A stretch of DNA of 64,000 bases from an uncultured Bartonella sp. (GTDB taxonomy: Bacteria; Pseudomonadota; Alphaproteobacteria; Rhizobiales; Rhizobiaceae). The DNA lies in the NCBI GenBank assembly GCA_946478235.1, contig CAMLBF010000009.1, positions 18,607-82,606 on the forward strand, read 5' to 3'. Shown here in pieces: positions 1 to 8,345 of the stretch (its first letter is position 1; each line of letters starts with the position of its first letter). The translations under genes and the position numbers were made by a program. Under the pieces are notes generated by a model that made no database searches, was not told where the DNA came from, and worked only from the letters and a program-made list of their open reading frames with translations.

Positions 1-246
1 AACGGCCTGCAAAATTGCATCTAACGTTGCAGGAGCCATTAATGAGGGCGTGCCGCCGCCAATAAAAACACTGGTAACTTTTCGGTCGCCTGTGAGCTGG
101 CGCATTGTTTCCATTTCACGCGTAAAACCAGCAACAAAACGCGGCTCGTCCACACCCTTCATGCGTACATGGGAATTAAAGTCACAATAAGGGCATTTGG
201 CAGCACAAAATGGCCAATGGATATAAACGCCAAAAGGTTCGGTCAT
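1..246 (-). CDS. hemW: HemW-like radical SAM protein, N-terminal part (cut by window edge)
   Basis: Only the first roughly 82 residues are in the window; the rest lies beyond position 1. The reading starts at an ATG at 246 and shows the radical SAM cysteine cluster CAAKCPYC near residues 14-21 and the GGGTPS motif near residue 67, which in this family binds the methionine end of S-adenosylmethionine. HemW proteins are related to oxygen-independent coproporphyrinogen III oxidase and are thought to insert heme into respiratory proteins rather than oxidise coproporphyrinogen. The start overlaps the rdgB stop in an ATGA arrangement, so the two are translationally coupled, the usual order in rhizobia. 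Family assignment is firm; HemW versus HemN cannot be settled from this fragment, though the rdgB linkage favours HemW. Confidence 0.88.
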   Translation of the reverse strand, partial: MTEPFGVYIHWPFCAAKCPYCDFNSHVRMKGVDEPRFVAGFTREMETMRQLTGDRKVTSVFIGGGTPSLMAPATLDAILQAV

Positions 247-890
247 ACTTTTTGCAGCAACTCTTCAGCAAAAAGTTTAAAGGCACGTGCCCGATGGGAT
301 AAGGCTGTTTTGTCACCCGGTTTCCAGCCGTGTTTTTCCTGTGCGGTCATTTGACCAAATGTTTTTTCATAACCTTCTGGTTGAAAAATAGGGTCAAAAC
401 CAAAGCCGTCATCACCACGTGGCGGCCATACTAAGGTACCTTCAATTTCACCACGAAAATATTCTGCGTGACCATCTGGCCAAGCAAGACATAAAACCGA
501 AACAAAACGGCCATGTCGCTTATCTGGTGTTGTCGCACCAGCTTTTTCCAATGCGTCTTCAACCTTTTGCATGGCTTTATCAAAATCACGGTGGCCGTCT
601 GGTTGAATAGCCCAATCAGCCGTATAAACACCTGGGGCTTTATCAAGCGCATCGGCTTCAAGCCCAGAATCGTCGGACAATGCAGGCAAGCCTGTTGCTT
701 TGGCAGCAGAAAACGCCTTGATATAGGCGTTTTCCTCAAATTGCGTGCCGGTTTCTGCTGGTTCAGGCAAACCGAGCTCTCCAGCAGAGGTTGTCTCAAA
801 GCCAAAAGGACCGATAAGATCTGCTATTTCACGCAATTTACCAGCATTATGTGTTGCCACAACCAGCTTTTTCCCTTCAAGCTTTCTCAT
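243..890 (-). CDS. rdgB: dITP/XTP pyrophosphatase (non-canonical purine NTPase)
   Basis: A 215-residue Ham1/RdgB protein that hydrolyses dITP, dXTP and ITP to the monophosphate and pyrophosphate, cleaning the nucleotide pool in the cytosol. The N-terminal signature [13 protein letters not shown] (about residues 10-22), the [12 protein letters not shown] segment (about 71-82), the FGFDPIF segment and the C-terminal LSHRARAF are all present, and the length is normal for the family. It sits between rph (11 bp upstream) and hemW (4-bp overlap), a conserved alphaproteobacterial operon. No key residue appears missing. Confidence is high because several independent family motifs agree. Confidence 0.96.
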   Translation of the reverse strand: MRKLEGKKLVVATHNAGKLREIADLIGPFGFETTSAGELGLPEPAETGTQFEENAYIKAFSAAKATGLPALSDDSGLEADALDKAPGVYTADWAIQPDGHRDFDKAMQKVEDALEKAGATTPDKRHGRFVSVLCLAWPDGHAEYFRGEIEGTLVWPPRGDDGFGFDPIFQPEGYEKTFGQMTAQEKHGWKPGDKTALSHRARAFKLFAEELLQKV

Positions 891-901
891 AGACCTAACC
901 T

Positions 902-1621
902 TTATTCTGCAATTGCTTTCTTCTGTAATTCTATCAAGTGATGGATACCACCTTTAGCAAGCCCCATGAGTGTGGAAAATTCCGTCTCTGTAAATGGCTC
1001 ACCTTCTGCAGTGCCCTGAATTTCTACAATACCACCTTTGCCGGTCATCACAAAATTGGAATCTGTTTCTGCGTTGGAGTCTTCCGCATAATCCAAATCC
1101 AGCACTGGTGTACCTTGATAAATACCACAGGAAACAGCTGCGACATGATCTTTCAACACTTTATCGCGCAGCACCATTTGGCGTGTTTCCATCCAACCAA
1201 GGCAATCATATAATGCCACCCATGCACCAGTGATAGAGGCTGTTCGTGTGCCACCATCTGCTTGAACAACATCACAATCAATTGTTATTTGCATCTCGCC
1301 CAGTGCTTTAAGGTCTACCACCGCACGCAAGGAACGGCTAATGAGGCGCTGTATTTCCATTGTACGGCCACCTTGCTTACCAGAAGCGGCCTCACGGCGC
1401 ATTCTCTCACCAGTGGAGCGTGGCAGCATACCATATTCTGCGGTAACCCAGCCTTTGCCAGAATTGCGCATCCATGTTGGAACACGTTCTTCAAGACTTG
1501 CTGTACACAATACATGCGTGTCTCCGAATTTTACTAAGCATGATCCTTCAGCATGTTTATTAACGTGGCGCTCAAATGAAACAGAACGCATCTCATTGGC
1601 TGCACGATTGGATGGACGCAT
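902..1621 (-). CDS. rph: Ribonuclease PH
   Basis: A 239-residue phosphate-dependent 3'-to-5' exoribonuclease that trims tRNA 3' ends. The sequence has the typical start [12 protein letters not shown], the GEGSC-like segment [22 protein letters not shown] region, [13 protein letters not shown] near residue 90 and [19 protein letters not shown] around 117-135. I place the start at the ATG at 1621: a good ribosome site (AAAGGAAAA) lies just upstream. An earlier in-frame ATG at 1636 overlaps that ribosome site and would give an atypical N-terminus. It is transcribed away from hrcA, with about 106 bp between the two starts, and leads into rdgB and hemW. Confidence 0.96.
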   Translation of the reverse strand: MRPSNRAANEMRSVSFERHVNKHAEGSCLVKFGDTHVLCTASLEERVPTWMRNSGKGWVTAEYGMLPRSTGERMRREAASGKQGGRTMEIQRLISRSLRAVVDLKALGEMQITIDCDVVQADGGTRTASITGAWVALYDCLGWMETRQMVLRDKVLKDHVAAVSCGIYQGTPVLDLDYAEDSNAETDSNFVMTGKGGIVEIQGTAEGEPFTETEFSTLMGLAKGGIHHLIELQKKAIAE

Positions 1622-1665
1622 AACTTTTCCTTTCAAGAATATCTTTTTTGGCTTCTTTAGACTAT

Positions 1666-1693
1666 TTGACCCAGCTTTGGCAAAACTTATATA
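1666..1693 (+). promoter_or_regulatory. Candidate sigma-70 type promoter for hrcA
   Basis: In the rph-hrcA divergent gap a TTGACC hexamer (1666-1671) is followed after 16 bp by TATATA (1688-1693), a plausible -35/-10 pair facing hrcA. No CIRCE inverted repeat (the HrcA operator, TTAGCACTC with its mirror) is visible in this gap or before grpE. Assignment is by eye only. Confidence 0.35.
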
Positions 1694-1727
1694 AAGGGCA
1701 ACGAGTTTTCATAATTGAAGTGAAACA

Positions 1728-2798
1728 ATGAAACGAAATTTCATTCCTGATGAACTGAAAGGTCTTGATGAACGATCACGCGATATTTTCCGTCGCATCG
1801 TTGAAACCTATCTGAGCGAAGGTGATCCTGTTGGCTCACGCAATTTGTCGCGCCAACTGCCACACAGTCTTTCGCCTGCAACAATACGCTCGGTCATGAG
1901 TGACCTTGAGCATCTCGGGCTAATCTATTCGCCGCATATTTCAGCCGGCCGCATTCCGACACAATCGGGCTTAAGATTTTTTGTCGATGCGTTTATCGAG
2001 GTTGGGGACCTGCCCTCCGATGAACGTAAAGCCATTGAAGCACGTGTTGAAGAAGCTGGACACGCCCAATCTGTTGAACAGTTTTTAACAGAAGCCAGCC
2101 AAATTCTATCAGGCTTGTCACGCGGTGCGGGTTTGGTTTTAGCCACCAAAAATGAAGGTACCCTAAAACATATTGAGTTTGTAAGGCTTGATACCGCACG
2201 TGCGCTTGCCGTGCTGGTGACGCAGAAAGGTGATGTTGAAAACCGCATCATCACTTTACCTGAAGGGGTGACCCATTCCCAGTTGAGTGAGGCAACCAAT
2301 TTTCTAAATGCTCATATCCAAGGGCGCACGCTAAACGAAGCAAAGGTAGAAATTACGCGTCTGCGCGAAGAAACAAAAGCAGCTTTGGATGAACTGTCGC
2401 AACATTTGGTAGATGCCGGATTGGCCGTATGGGGGGGTGAAGACAAGGGGCATAAAACGCAACTTATCGTTCGTGGCCGTGGCAATCTTTTGGAAGATGT
2501 AAAAGCAACCGAAGATCTTGAAAGACTAAGACATTTGTTTGATGATCTGGAAACCCGTGAAAGCATGATGCAATTGCTTGATCTTGCCGAAGAAGGCTCA
2601 GGGGTGCGTATTTTTATTGGTTCGGAAAACAAGCTCTTTTCATTATCTGGCTCATCATTGGTTGTTGCGCCATATTGTGATTCAAACCAGCATGTGATTG
2701 GAGCGCTTGGCGTGATTGGACCAACCAGACTGAACTATGCTCGCATTGTACCGATGGTGGATTATACAGCACAACTTGTTTCGCGCCTTCTCAAATGA
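1728..2798 (+). CDS. hrcA: Heat-inducible transcription repressor HrcA
   Basis: A 356-residue HrcA, the normal length. HrcA binds CIRCE operators and represses groESL or dnaK operons, with GroEL acting as its folding co-factor. The N-terminal winged helix is seen in residues 10-90: [26 protein letters not shown] followed by [18 protein letters not shown] and the typical [16 protein letters not shown]. The C-terminal end [25 protein letters not shown] is also family-typical. In most rhizobia grpE follows directly; here grpE is 4.2 kb away, with an ABC transporter and hemC in between. The gene reads divergently from rph. Confidence 0.96.
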   Translation: MKRNFIPDELKGLDERSRDIFRRIVETYLSEGDPVGSRNLSRQLPHSLSPATIRSVMSDLEHLGLIYSPHISAGRIPTQSGLRFFVDAFIEVGDLPSDERKAIEARVEEAGHAQSVEQFLTEASQILSGLSRGAGLVLATKNEGTLKHIEFVRLDTARALAVLVTQKGDVENRIITLPEGVTHSQLSEATNFLNAHIQGRTLNEAKVEITRLREETKAALDELSQHLVDAGLAVWGGEDKGHKTQLIVRGRGNLLEDVKATEDLERLRHLFDDLETRESMMQLLDLAEEGSGVRIFIGSENKLFSLSGSSLVVAPYCDSNQHVIGALGVIGPTRLNYARIVPMVDYTAQLVSRLLK

Positions 2799-2947
2799 TA
2801 GCCCAAAACGAAAAGCTATAGATTCCAGCTGTTATATCGTTTAGAGATCACTTGAGAATTATGATTTATTTGCAATTGATTGCCTGAATGGTTATTGAAT
2901 TAAACCGATTTGCAGCTTTCAAGAAAATGTTGAAGAAAGCAATATAT

Positions 2948-4015
2948 ATGAAGTCAGCTTTTTTTAACCTCGTTATTTTCTTTTGTGTTTTGTTGTCATC
3001 ATTTGCAGCGAAGGCAGAACCTGCCAATATTACTGTTGCTCTGGCGCGCAATACAACAACAGCGGCTGAAGAAACATTTACTTATGCCGTGCCTAAACAA
3101 TTGCATTATTTTGCTGAAGAAAACATCAACCCCACACTGTTATATACGGATGGTTCAACAGCCGCATTGCAAGCCGTTGCAACGGGTTCTGCCGATATAG
3201 CCTATGCATCATCGGCCAATATTGCTGCCGCTATTGATAAAGGCGTTCCGTTAATTGCATTTGCAGGCATTACAATTAAGTGGCCATATTTTATTGCTGT
3301 TCCGAAAGATTCTTCCATTCAAACAATCAAGGATCTCAAAGGAAAACGGGTTGGCGTGGTTAGTCTTGCATCTGCTTCTTATGCAGATTTACGGGCAACT
3401 TTGAAAATTGCCGGTCTTACCGAAGATGATGTTACAATTATACCGGTTGGCGCTGGTGCAAGGGCGGCTGCCGCTTTGAATGCCGGTGATGTTGATGCTG
3501 TTGACAGCTATTCTGACAGTTTCACAATCATGCGCCAGCACGGTGTTGCATTCAAGCTGTTACAAAGACCAGAACAAATGGACAGACTTTTCAGTGTCAC
3601 CATGGTGACAAGCAAAAAGCTGTTTAAAGAAAAGCCACAAGAACTCGTGCAGTTTGCCCGTGCCGCCTATAAAGGCATTATTTACACAAAACTTTACCCT
3701 GATAGTGCGATGAAGCTTTCTTTCAAAGAATTTCCGCAGCTATTGGGGGCGGATGATCCGGAAAGCAGCGAGGCAAAAAATACTTCGGAAGCTATGGCTA
3801 TAGCCCTTGGCGACTCTATACCGGCTGATAAACCAGATCCGACAACATGGGGCGAATGGCTCAATATTCCTGATGACCGGTGGCAGGCGGTTTTGGCTTT
3901 TGCCCATGAAACAGGCTCGACAGAAAAATTGCTAACCGTTAATGATGTTTGGGATAGTTCACTTATGTTAGATATTTATCATTTTGATATAAATTCTATT
4001 ATAGAACATCCCTAA
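2948..4015 (+). CDS. ABC transporter periplasmic substrate-binding protein (NMT1/SsuA/TauA type)
   Basis: About 355 residues. A signal peptide is clear: a lysine start, the hydrophobic stretch FFNLVIFFCVLLSSF and AAKA before the mature EPANITVAL. The mature protein has the two-lobed NMT1-like pattern: TDGSTAALQAVATGSADIAY near residues 60-80 and LKGKRVGVVSLASASYADLR near 130-150. In-frame starts also exist at 2888 and 2927. I chose 2948 because it puts the signal peptide at the N-terminus and has AAGAAAG about 9 bases upstream; none has a strong ribosome site. The ATPase follows after 48 bp and the permease after a further 67 bp. Substrate cannot be read from sequence: relatives take sulfonates, taurine, nitrate or pyrimidine precursors of thiamine. 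No TPP riboswitch is seen upstream, which weakens the thiamine option. Confidence 0.85.
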   Translation: MKSAFFNLVIFFCVLLSSFAAKAEPANITVALARNTTTAAEETFTYAVPKQLHYFAEENINPTLLYTDGSTAALQAVATGSADIAYASSANIAAAIDKGVPLIAFAGITIKWPYFIAVPKDSSIQTIKDLKGKRVGVVSLASASYADLRATLKIAGLTEDDVTIIPVGAGARAAAALNAGDVDAVDSYSDSFTIMRQHGVAFKLLQRPEQMDRLFSVTMVTSKKLFKEKPQELVQFARAAYKGIIYTKLYPDSAMKLSFKEFPQLLGADDPESSEAKNTSEAMAIALGDSIPADKPDPTTWGEWLNIPDDRWQAVLAFAHETGSTEKLLTVNDVWDSSLMLDIYHFDINSIIEHP

Positions 4016-4063
4016 CAGGTCAAATGCCCTATCAAATATCTTTGAAAACTGGAAAAAATATCA

Positions 4064-4846
4064 ATGCCGTTTGCTCCAAAACCGCTTATCACAATTAAGG
4101 GTTTGCATAAAAACTATACAGCCCAAAAAGACGGCACTGTATTAGCTCTCAAAGATATCAATCTGGAAATTGCCGAAGGAGAATTTGTAGCACTTGTCGG
4201 CCCATCAGGTTGTGGCAAGACAACATTGTTAAAAATTCTTGCAGGCCTTGTCGATGATTTTACTGGTAGTGTTTTTTTAAATGGCCAACCTGTTACAAAA
4301 CCATCGGTCGATGTTGGTTTTGTTTTTCAGGAACCGACACTGCTTCCTTGGCGAACGATTTTACAAAATATTCTGTTGCCTGTTGAATTGATGCATCAGG
4401 ATAAAAAGCTCTATCAAGAACGCGCACTGAAATTGATGGAAACTGTTGGTCTCAAAGGTTTTGAAAATAAACTTCCGAATGAATTATCCGGCGGTATGCG
4501 TCAACGTGCTGGCATTTGCCGGGCCCTTATCCATGATCCAAAAGTTTTGCTCATGGACGAACCATTTGGCGCGCTTGACGCAATGACACGCGAACATCTC
4601 AATGATGAATTGCAAAATATCTGGCTAGAGAGCAAAAAAACAATATTATTTGTAACCCATTCTATTCCTGAAGCTGTCTTTTTGGCTGACAAAGTGGTTG
4701 TTATGAGCCCACGACCAGGACATATAGACGAGATTATCAATGTCCGGCTTGAACGCCCACGCAATATGGCCGCTCTTGCTCATGAAAACGCTGGCAAGAT
4801 ATTGGAGCATATCCGCAACCATTTTAAAAATTTTGGTATCAATTAA
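4064..4846 (+). CDS. ABC transporter ATP-binding protein (SsuB/TauB type)
   Basis: A 260-residue nucleotide-binding subunit of the importer formed with the flanking binding protein and permease. Walker A GPSGCGKTT is at about residues 46-54, the Q-loop in FVFQEPTLLPW, the ABC signature LSGGMRQR near 144-151, Walker B VLLMDEPFGALD near 161-172 and the H-loop in FVTHSIPEA. The Q-loop sequence EPTLLPW and the SPRPGHI segment are characteristic of the nitrate/sulfonate/taurine subfamily. Start is ATG 4064 with GGAAAA upstream. All catalytic motifs are intact, so it should be functional. Confidence 0.93.
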   Translation: MPFAPKPLITIKGLHKNYTAQKDGTVLALKDINLEIAEGEFVALVGPSGCGKTTLLKILAGLVDDFTGSVFLNGQPVTKPSVDVGFVFQEPTLLPWRTILQNILLPVELMHQDKKLYQERALKLMETVGLKGFENKLPNELSGGMRQRAGICRALIHDPKVLLMDEPFGALDAMTREHLNDELQNIWLESKKTILFVTHSIPEAVFLADKVVVMSPRPGHIDEIINVRLERPRNMAALAHENAGKILEHIRNHFKNFGIN

Positions 4847-4913
4847 CGAATTTGCCTTGCATATCGGCAAAATATTGTTTCCAACGTTGCCCATATAATA
4901 AGAAAGGTCGGCA

Positions 4914-5681
4914 ATGTATAAAAATGAAAAAACACTTCAAGCACTGCTTGTGGTCATCGTTTTTATTCTGGTCGTGGCCTGTTGGGAATTGGGTGTTAAA
5001 TTTTGGCAGGTACCAAGCTATCTGTTACCACCGCCAAGCCAAATTTTTGCTCAATTGGCAAAACTGCTTCAATCGGGACTGTTCTGGGAAAATTTTCAAG
5101 TAACAATGATTGAAGTTCTATTGGGTTATGCTTGCGGCGTTGTTTTGGCTGCTTTACTTGGTGTTTCCATTGCGCAAGCAAAGATATTCCAGCTTGCCTT
5201 GCTGCCCTATATCGTTGCTTTTCAAACCATACCGACTGTGGCTCTGGCTCCCATATTTCTACAATGGTTTGGTTATGGCATTGCCTCGAAAATTGTTATG
5301 GCTGCTCTCATTTCTTTTTTCCCGATGCTCATCAATGTCATAGCAGGTTTACAATCTGCCGGACGCGACGAAATACAGATGCTGAAGGCTTTTGGCGCAA
5401 CACCTTTACAAATTTTGTTAAAAGTCAAATTACCGGCATCGCTTCCTTTTGTATTTGCAGGATTGGGATTGGGAATCATTTTTGCCCTTATCGGCACCAT
5501 CGTGGCCGAGTTTGTTGGCGCGCAAAAGGGATTGGGTAAAATGCTCATGCAGTTTAATGAACAGTTCAATATTGCCGGTATGTTTGCTGTTCTGGTTGTT
5601 TTAGCCATTATTGGCGTCATCATGCATATGATTGTCGCCTATGCTAAACATAAAATTGTGTTTTGGGCACCGCGCCAATAA
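4914..5681 (+). CDS. ABC transporter permease (SsuC/TauC type)
   Basis: A 255-residue inner-membrane permease with about six predicted hydrophobic helices. The EAA loop that contacts the ATPase is visible as EIQMLKAFGATPLQILLKVKLPASLP (about residues 148-173, given in two overlapping parts of the motif: EIQMLKAFGATPLQ and ILLKVKLPASLP). Start ATG 4914 is preceded by AAGG at a suitable distance. It is the last gene of the three-gene importer. A 245-bp AT-rich gap without a clear terminator separates it from hemC. The substrate is unknown for the reasons given for the binding protein. Confidence 0.92.
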   Translation: MYKNEKTLQALLVVIVFILVVACWELGVKFWQVPSYLLPPPSQIFAQLAKLLQSGLFWENFQVTMIEVLLGYACGVVLAALLGVSIAQAKIFQLALLPYIVAFQTIPTVALAPIFLQWFGYGIASKIVMAALISFFPMLINVIAGLQSAGRDEIQMLKAFGATPLQILLKVKLPASLPFVFAGLGLGIIFALIGTIVAEFVGAQKGLGKMLMQFNEQFNIAGMFAVLVVLAIIGVIMHMIVAYAKHKIVFWAPRQ

Positions 5682-5926
5682 GCTGAAACAATTTGCTGGC
5701 ACTGTTATTCTGAAACAAATGCTTTTTAGAAGGAATATTTTTGCCGCATTATCGCAATAAACCACTCAAATAATCAAAAATTTAGCATTTTTTATTTGTA
5801 AAACACTGTCTATTGCACAATTTAAGCAAAGAGAACTTTCTTTTGGAAACAAGTTGCGTTAAAAACTCTTAGAAACGCTCTAAAGAGATGCGAATCTAGA
5901 GAATCTGTTTAAATAGGCTTAAAGTT

Positions 5927-6880
5927 ATGCGAATAAGGCTTGGAACGCGCAAAAGCGCACTCGCACGTGTGCAAGCACAAAATGTGGCCGAGCTTTTGCG
6001 GGGTATCGACCCATCTTTGACGGTTGATATTGTTTTATTTGGCTGCATTGGCGATAAAGATAAGCGCACCAGTTTTCAGGATATAGGCAATGTTGGGGTT
6101 TTCACCAAAAGCGGTGAAGAAGCATTGTTAAATCGTGAAGTTGATATTGTTGTCCATTCGCTAAAAGATCTTCCAACGGAACAACCTGAAGGGTTGGTTC
6201 TGGCTTGTGTTCCTGAAAGAGAAGACCCAAGGGATGTGCTTTGTGGTTTGAAACTTGAGAATATAAGAAGCGATCGCCATAAAATTGGTACTGGCTCTAT
6301 CCGGCGTGCAGCGCAAATGCGCTCAATCTTTCCGGATATTTCCATCGTTCCTGTGCGGGGTAATGTTCCGCCGCGCTTGCGTAAAGCAATCGATAAAAAT
6401 GGTATTGATGCCACGATTCTGGCAGCAGCAGGTTTGAAACGACTCAATTTGCTAGAACCGGATATGGAATTTCTCAATCCGCAGATCTTCCCTTATGCTG
6501 TCGCACAAGGTGCGCTTGGTGTTGAATGTCGTAGCAGCGATCAGGATATTGTTCGTCTTTTGAAAACGATAGAATGCAAAAAGTCCCGTGCGGAAACCGA
6601 TGCAGAACGTTCTTTGATGAAATATCTTGGTGCAGGGTGTAATTTGCCAGTTGGCGTATGCTGCTCTTGGAAAAACACCATGTTGCATCTTAAAGCCACT
6701 GTTACCAGTGTTGATGGGCTGGAGCAAATAATAGACCATGCAACGACCTGCACTTATGGTGCAGAAGAAATGGGCAAGCGCCTTGCTGAACGGCTGCTTG
6801 ACAAAGGTGCTGGCGAATTATTACGCGCATGTGCAGTCAATGGCGATAAAACCAAAGTAGCAAGCTTGTTGAAAATTTAA
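5927..6880 (+). CDS. hemC: Hydroxymethylbilane synthase (porphobilinogen deaminase)
   Basis: A 317-residue enzyme joining four porphobilinogen units into hydroxymethylbilane, the third step of heme synthesis after ALA. The family start IRLGTRKSALARVQ, the catalytic HSLKDLP (about residues 78-84), GTGSIRRAAQ, VRGNVPPRLRK and the dipyrromethane-carrying cysteine in LGAGCNLPVGV (about residue 239) are all seen. Several positions are unusual: NVGVFTKSGEEALL where most enzymes read GKGLFTKEIEEALL, GTGSIRR for GTSSLRR, and NVPPRL for NVQTRL. The gene stands alone between the ABC importer and grpE rather than beside hemD, so it may be a relocated or acquired copy; a second hemC elsewhere cannot be excluded. 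Confidence 0.9.
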   Translation: MRIRLGTRKSALARVQAQNVAELLRGIDPSLTVDIVLFGCIGDKDKRTSFQDIGNVGVFTKSGEEALLNREVDIVVHSLKDLPTEQPEGLVLACVPEREDPRDVLCGLKLENIRSDRHKIGTGSIRRAAQMRSIFPDISIVPVRGNVPPRLRKAIDKNGIDATILAAAGLKRLNLLEPDMEFLNPQIFPYAVAQGALGVECRSSDQDIVRLLKTIECKKSRAETDAERSLMKYLGAGCNLPVGVCCSWKNTMLHLKATVTSVDGLEQIIDHATTCTYGAEEMGKRLAERLLDKGAGELLRACAVNGDKTKVASLLKI

Positions 6881-7030
6881 TTGCTTTTTAACAGCGGCAT
6901 TTTTAATAAAAATTAGGCATGTCTATTTGCTTTATAAGCTGATAGGCATGTTTTATTGTTTGCCTCTTGATTTTTGCAATTAAAATTTCGATATCGGGCT
7001 TAAGTAATGTCATCAAGAAATGGAAATCCT

Positions 7031-7717
7031 ATGTCTGAGGAAAAAAACAAATCTGGCGATAGTGAATTGGAAAATCGCGATCTTAAAAATCCGGCCGACC
7101 GTGAAGCTTTAAAACGTGCTGCCGATGATTTTCTAAAACAACGTAAGCAAGAAGCAGCAGCCGAATTGGATGATGACAAGATTGCTGACGAAGGTGCTGA
7201 CCAGGTCGCGGCTTTAGAAGCTGAAAATGAAGAATTAAAAGACCAGATATTGCGTCTTGCTGCCGAGATGGAAAATTTACGTCGCCGGACAGCCCGTGAT
7301 GTTGCCGATGCAAAATCCTATTCTGTGGCCAATTTTGCACGCGATATGTTGCAAGTATCCGATAACCTCAATCGTGCTTTACAGGCAATACCAGATGGAG
7401 CACGTGAGCAAGATGTCGGCCTACAAGCTTTGGCAGAAGGCGTTGAAATGACAGAACGGGCTATGATGTCTGCGCTGGAACGCCATGGAGTTAAAAAAAT
7501 AGAGCCTGAAGGGCAAAAATTTGACCCTAATTTTCACCAAGCTATGTTTGAAATTCCTAATCCTGATGTGCCAGCAAACACGGTGCAACAAGTTGTGCAG
7601 GCTGGCTATGTGATTGGTGACCGTGTGTTGCGCCCAGCTATGGTCGGTGTTGCCAAGGGTGGCCCAAAGGAAGCGGTATCCAAAACCGATTCAGATAGCT
7701 CTGCCGAAAGCAACTAA
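7031..7717 (+). CDS. grpE: Nucleotide exchange factor GrpE
   Basis: A 228-residue co-chaperone that releases ADP from DnaK. An acidic, disordered N-terminus is followed by a coiled coil ([20 protein letters not shown] and [11 protein letters not shown], about residues 58-92) and the C-terminal beta domain with [12 protein letters not shown] and [20 protein letters not shown] use the ATG at 7031, which has GGAAA 6 bases upstream; an in-frame ATG at 7007 has no ribosome site. A CTTGAT hexamer near 6965 could belong to a heat-shock sigma promoter, but I would not rely on it. The gene ends in a good hairpin terminator. It is detached from hrcA, its usual partner. Confidence 0.95.
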   Translation: MSEEKNKSGDSELENRDLKNPADREALKRAADDFLKQRKQEAAAELDDDKIADEGADQVAALEAENEELKDQILRLAAEMENLRRRTARDVADAKSYSVANFARDMLQVSDNLNRALQAIPDGAREQDVGLQALAEGVEMTERAMMSALERHGVKKIEPEGQKFDPNFHQAMFEIPNPDVPANTVQQVVQAGYVIGDRVLRPAMVGVAKGGPKEAVSKTDSDSSAESN

Positions 7718-7762
7718 GCTGATTTTTAAGCTGATTTATCTATCATATAATGATTGTGTTTA

Positions 7763-7785
7763 GGCGGAATTTCAGTTCCGCCTTT
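7763..7785 (+). terminator. Rho-independent terminator after grpE
   Basis: GGCGGAA and TTCCGCC form a 7-bp GC-rich stem around a 6-base loop and run into CTTTATCATTT, about 45 bp after the grpE stop. Confidence 0.75.
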
Positions 7786-8166
7786 ATCATTTATGGCAAG
7801 GTCTTTTTACCGTGAGCCAAATTATCGCAATGAAATAACAATGACGGATGTTTTAGTGAGCTATCTGGTTTAATTGCAACAAGGCTTAAGCTGTTAGCGC
7901 AAAACTAATAGGTTGGCGCAACTTTAATATGGTTGGCACCACTTTAATCTCTTCTTGAAGAGACCTTGCGCAATTTTCAAGTTTTACCAGATCAATTATC
8001 AGACAGTAGTTTCAAACAATTGCCTATATGGGTGTGTCACCAACAGTGGCTTGCAAACTACGCCAGCAAAAGCTTCAAGTAACGCTGTTAGAAATGCACC
8101 CTATATTTGCGCTATAGAGGCTGAAAATGACTATCATATCTCTAATTTTCAGCCATATATTTCATG
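7786..8166. other. Intergenic stretch between grpE and the 26-bp repeat
   Basis: No convincing gene. Short open frames here have no ribosome site and no recognisable motif. A loose direct repeat (TTGGCGCAACTTTAAT and TTGGCACCACTTTAAT) occurs near 7912-7950. I see no tRNA or mobile element end. Confidence 0.4.
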
Positions 8167-8345
8167 CCCTGCAAATAGCGATAATTTTCAAGTCATGCGA
8201 ATGATGATAAATTCCATACCATGCGAATGGCAATAATCCTCACGCCATGCAAATGGCGACAACCCCCATGCCATGCAAATGGCGACAACCCCCATGCCAT
8301 GCGAATGGCGATAACCCCTATGCCATGCGAATGGCAGTTAGCGCG
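8167..8345. repeat. 26-bp tandem palindromic repeat, about 6.9 units
   Basis: Units start at 8167, 8193, 8219, 8245, 8271, 8297 and 8323. The left two are degenerate and the middle ones (8245-8322) nearly identical. Each good unit carries the inverted repeat GCCATGCRAATGGC (5-bp stem, 4-base loop) followed by a spacer like GACAACCCCCAT. The last unit runs over the stop codon of the D,D-carboxypeptidase gene. There are no unique spacers, so this is a minisatellite and not a CRISPR array. It lies between two convergent genes, where a row of hairpins could help to end or protect transcripts; that role is inference. Confidence 0.9.

Noticed and set aside
1622..1727. CIRCE element before hrcA
   Set aside because: I looked for TTAGCACTC and its inverted partner here and before grpE and saw neither.
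2799..2947. TPP riboswitch before the NMT1-type transporter
   Set aside because: No CTGAGA or ACCTGATC-type core is present.
8167..8345. Possible CRISPR array
   Set aside because: The 26-bp units are continuous, with no unique spacers and no cas genes nearby; it is a tandem repeat.
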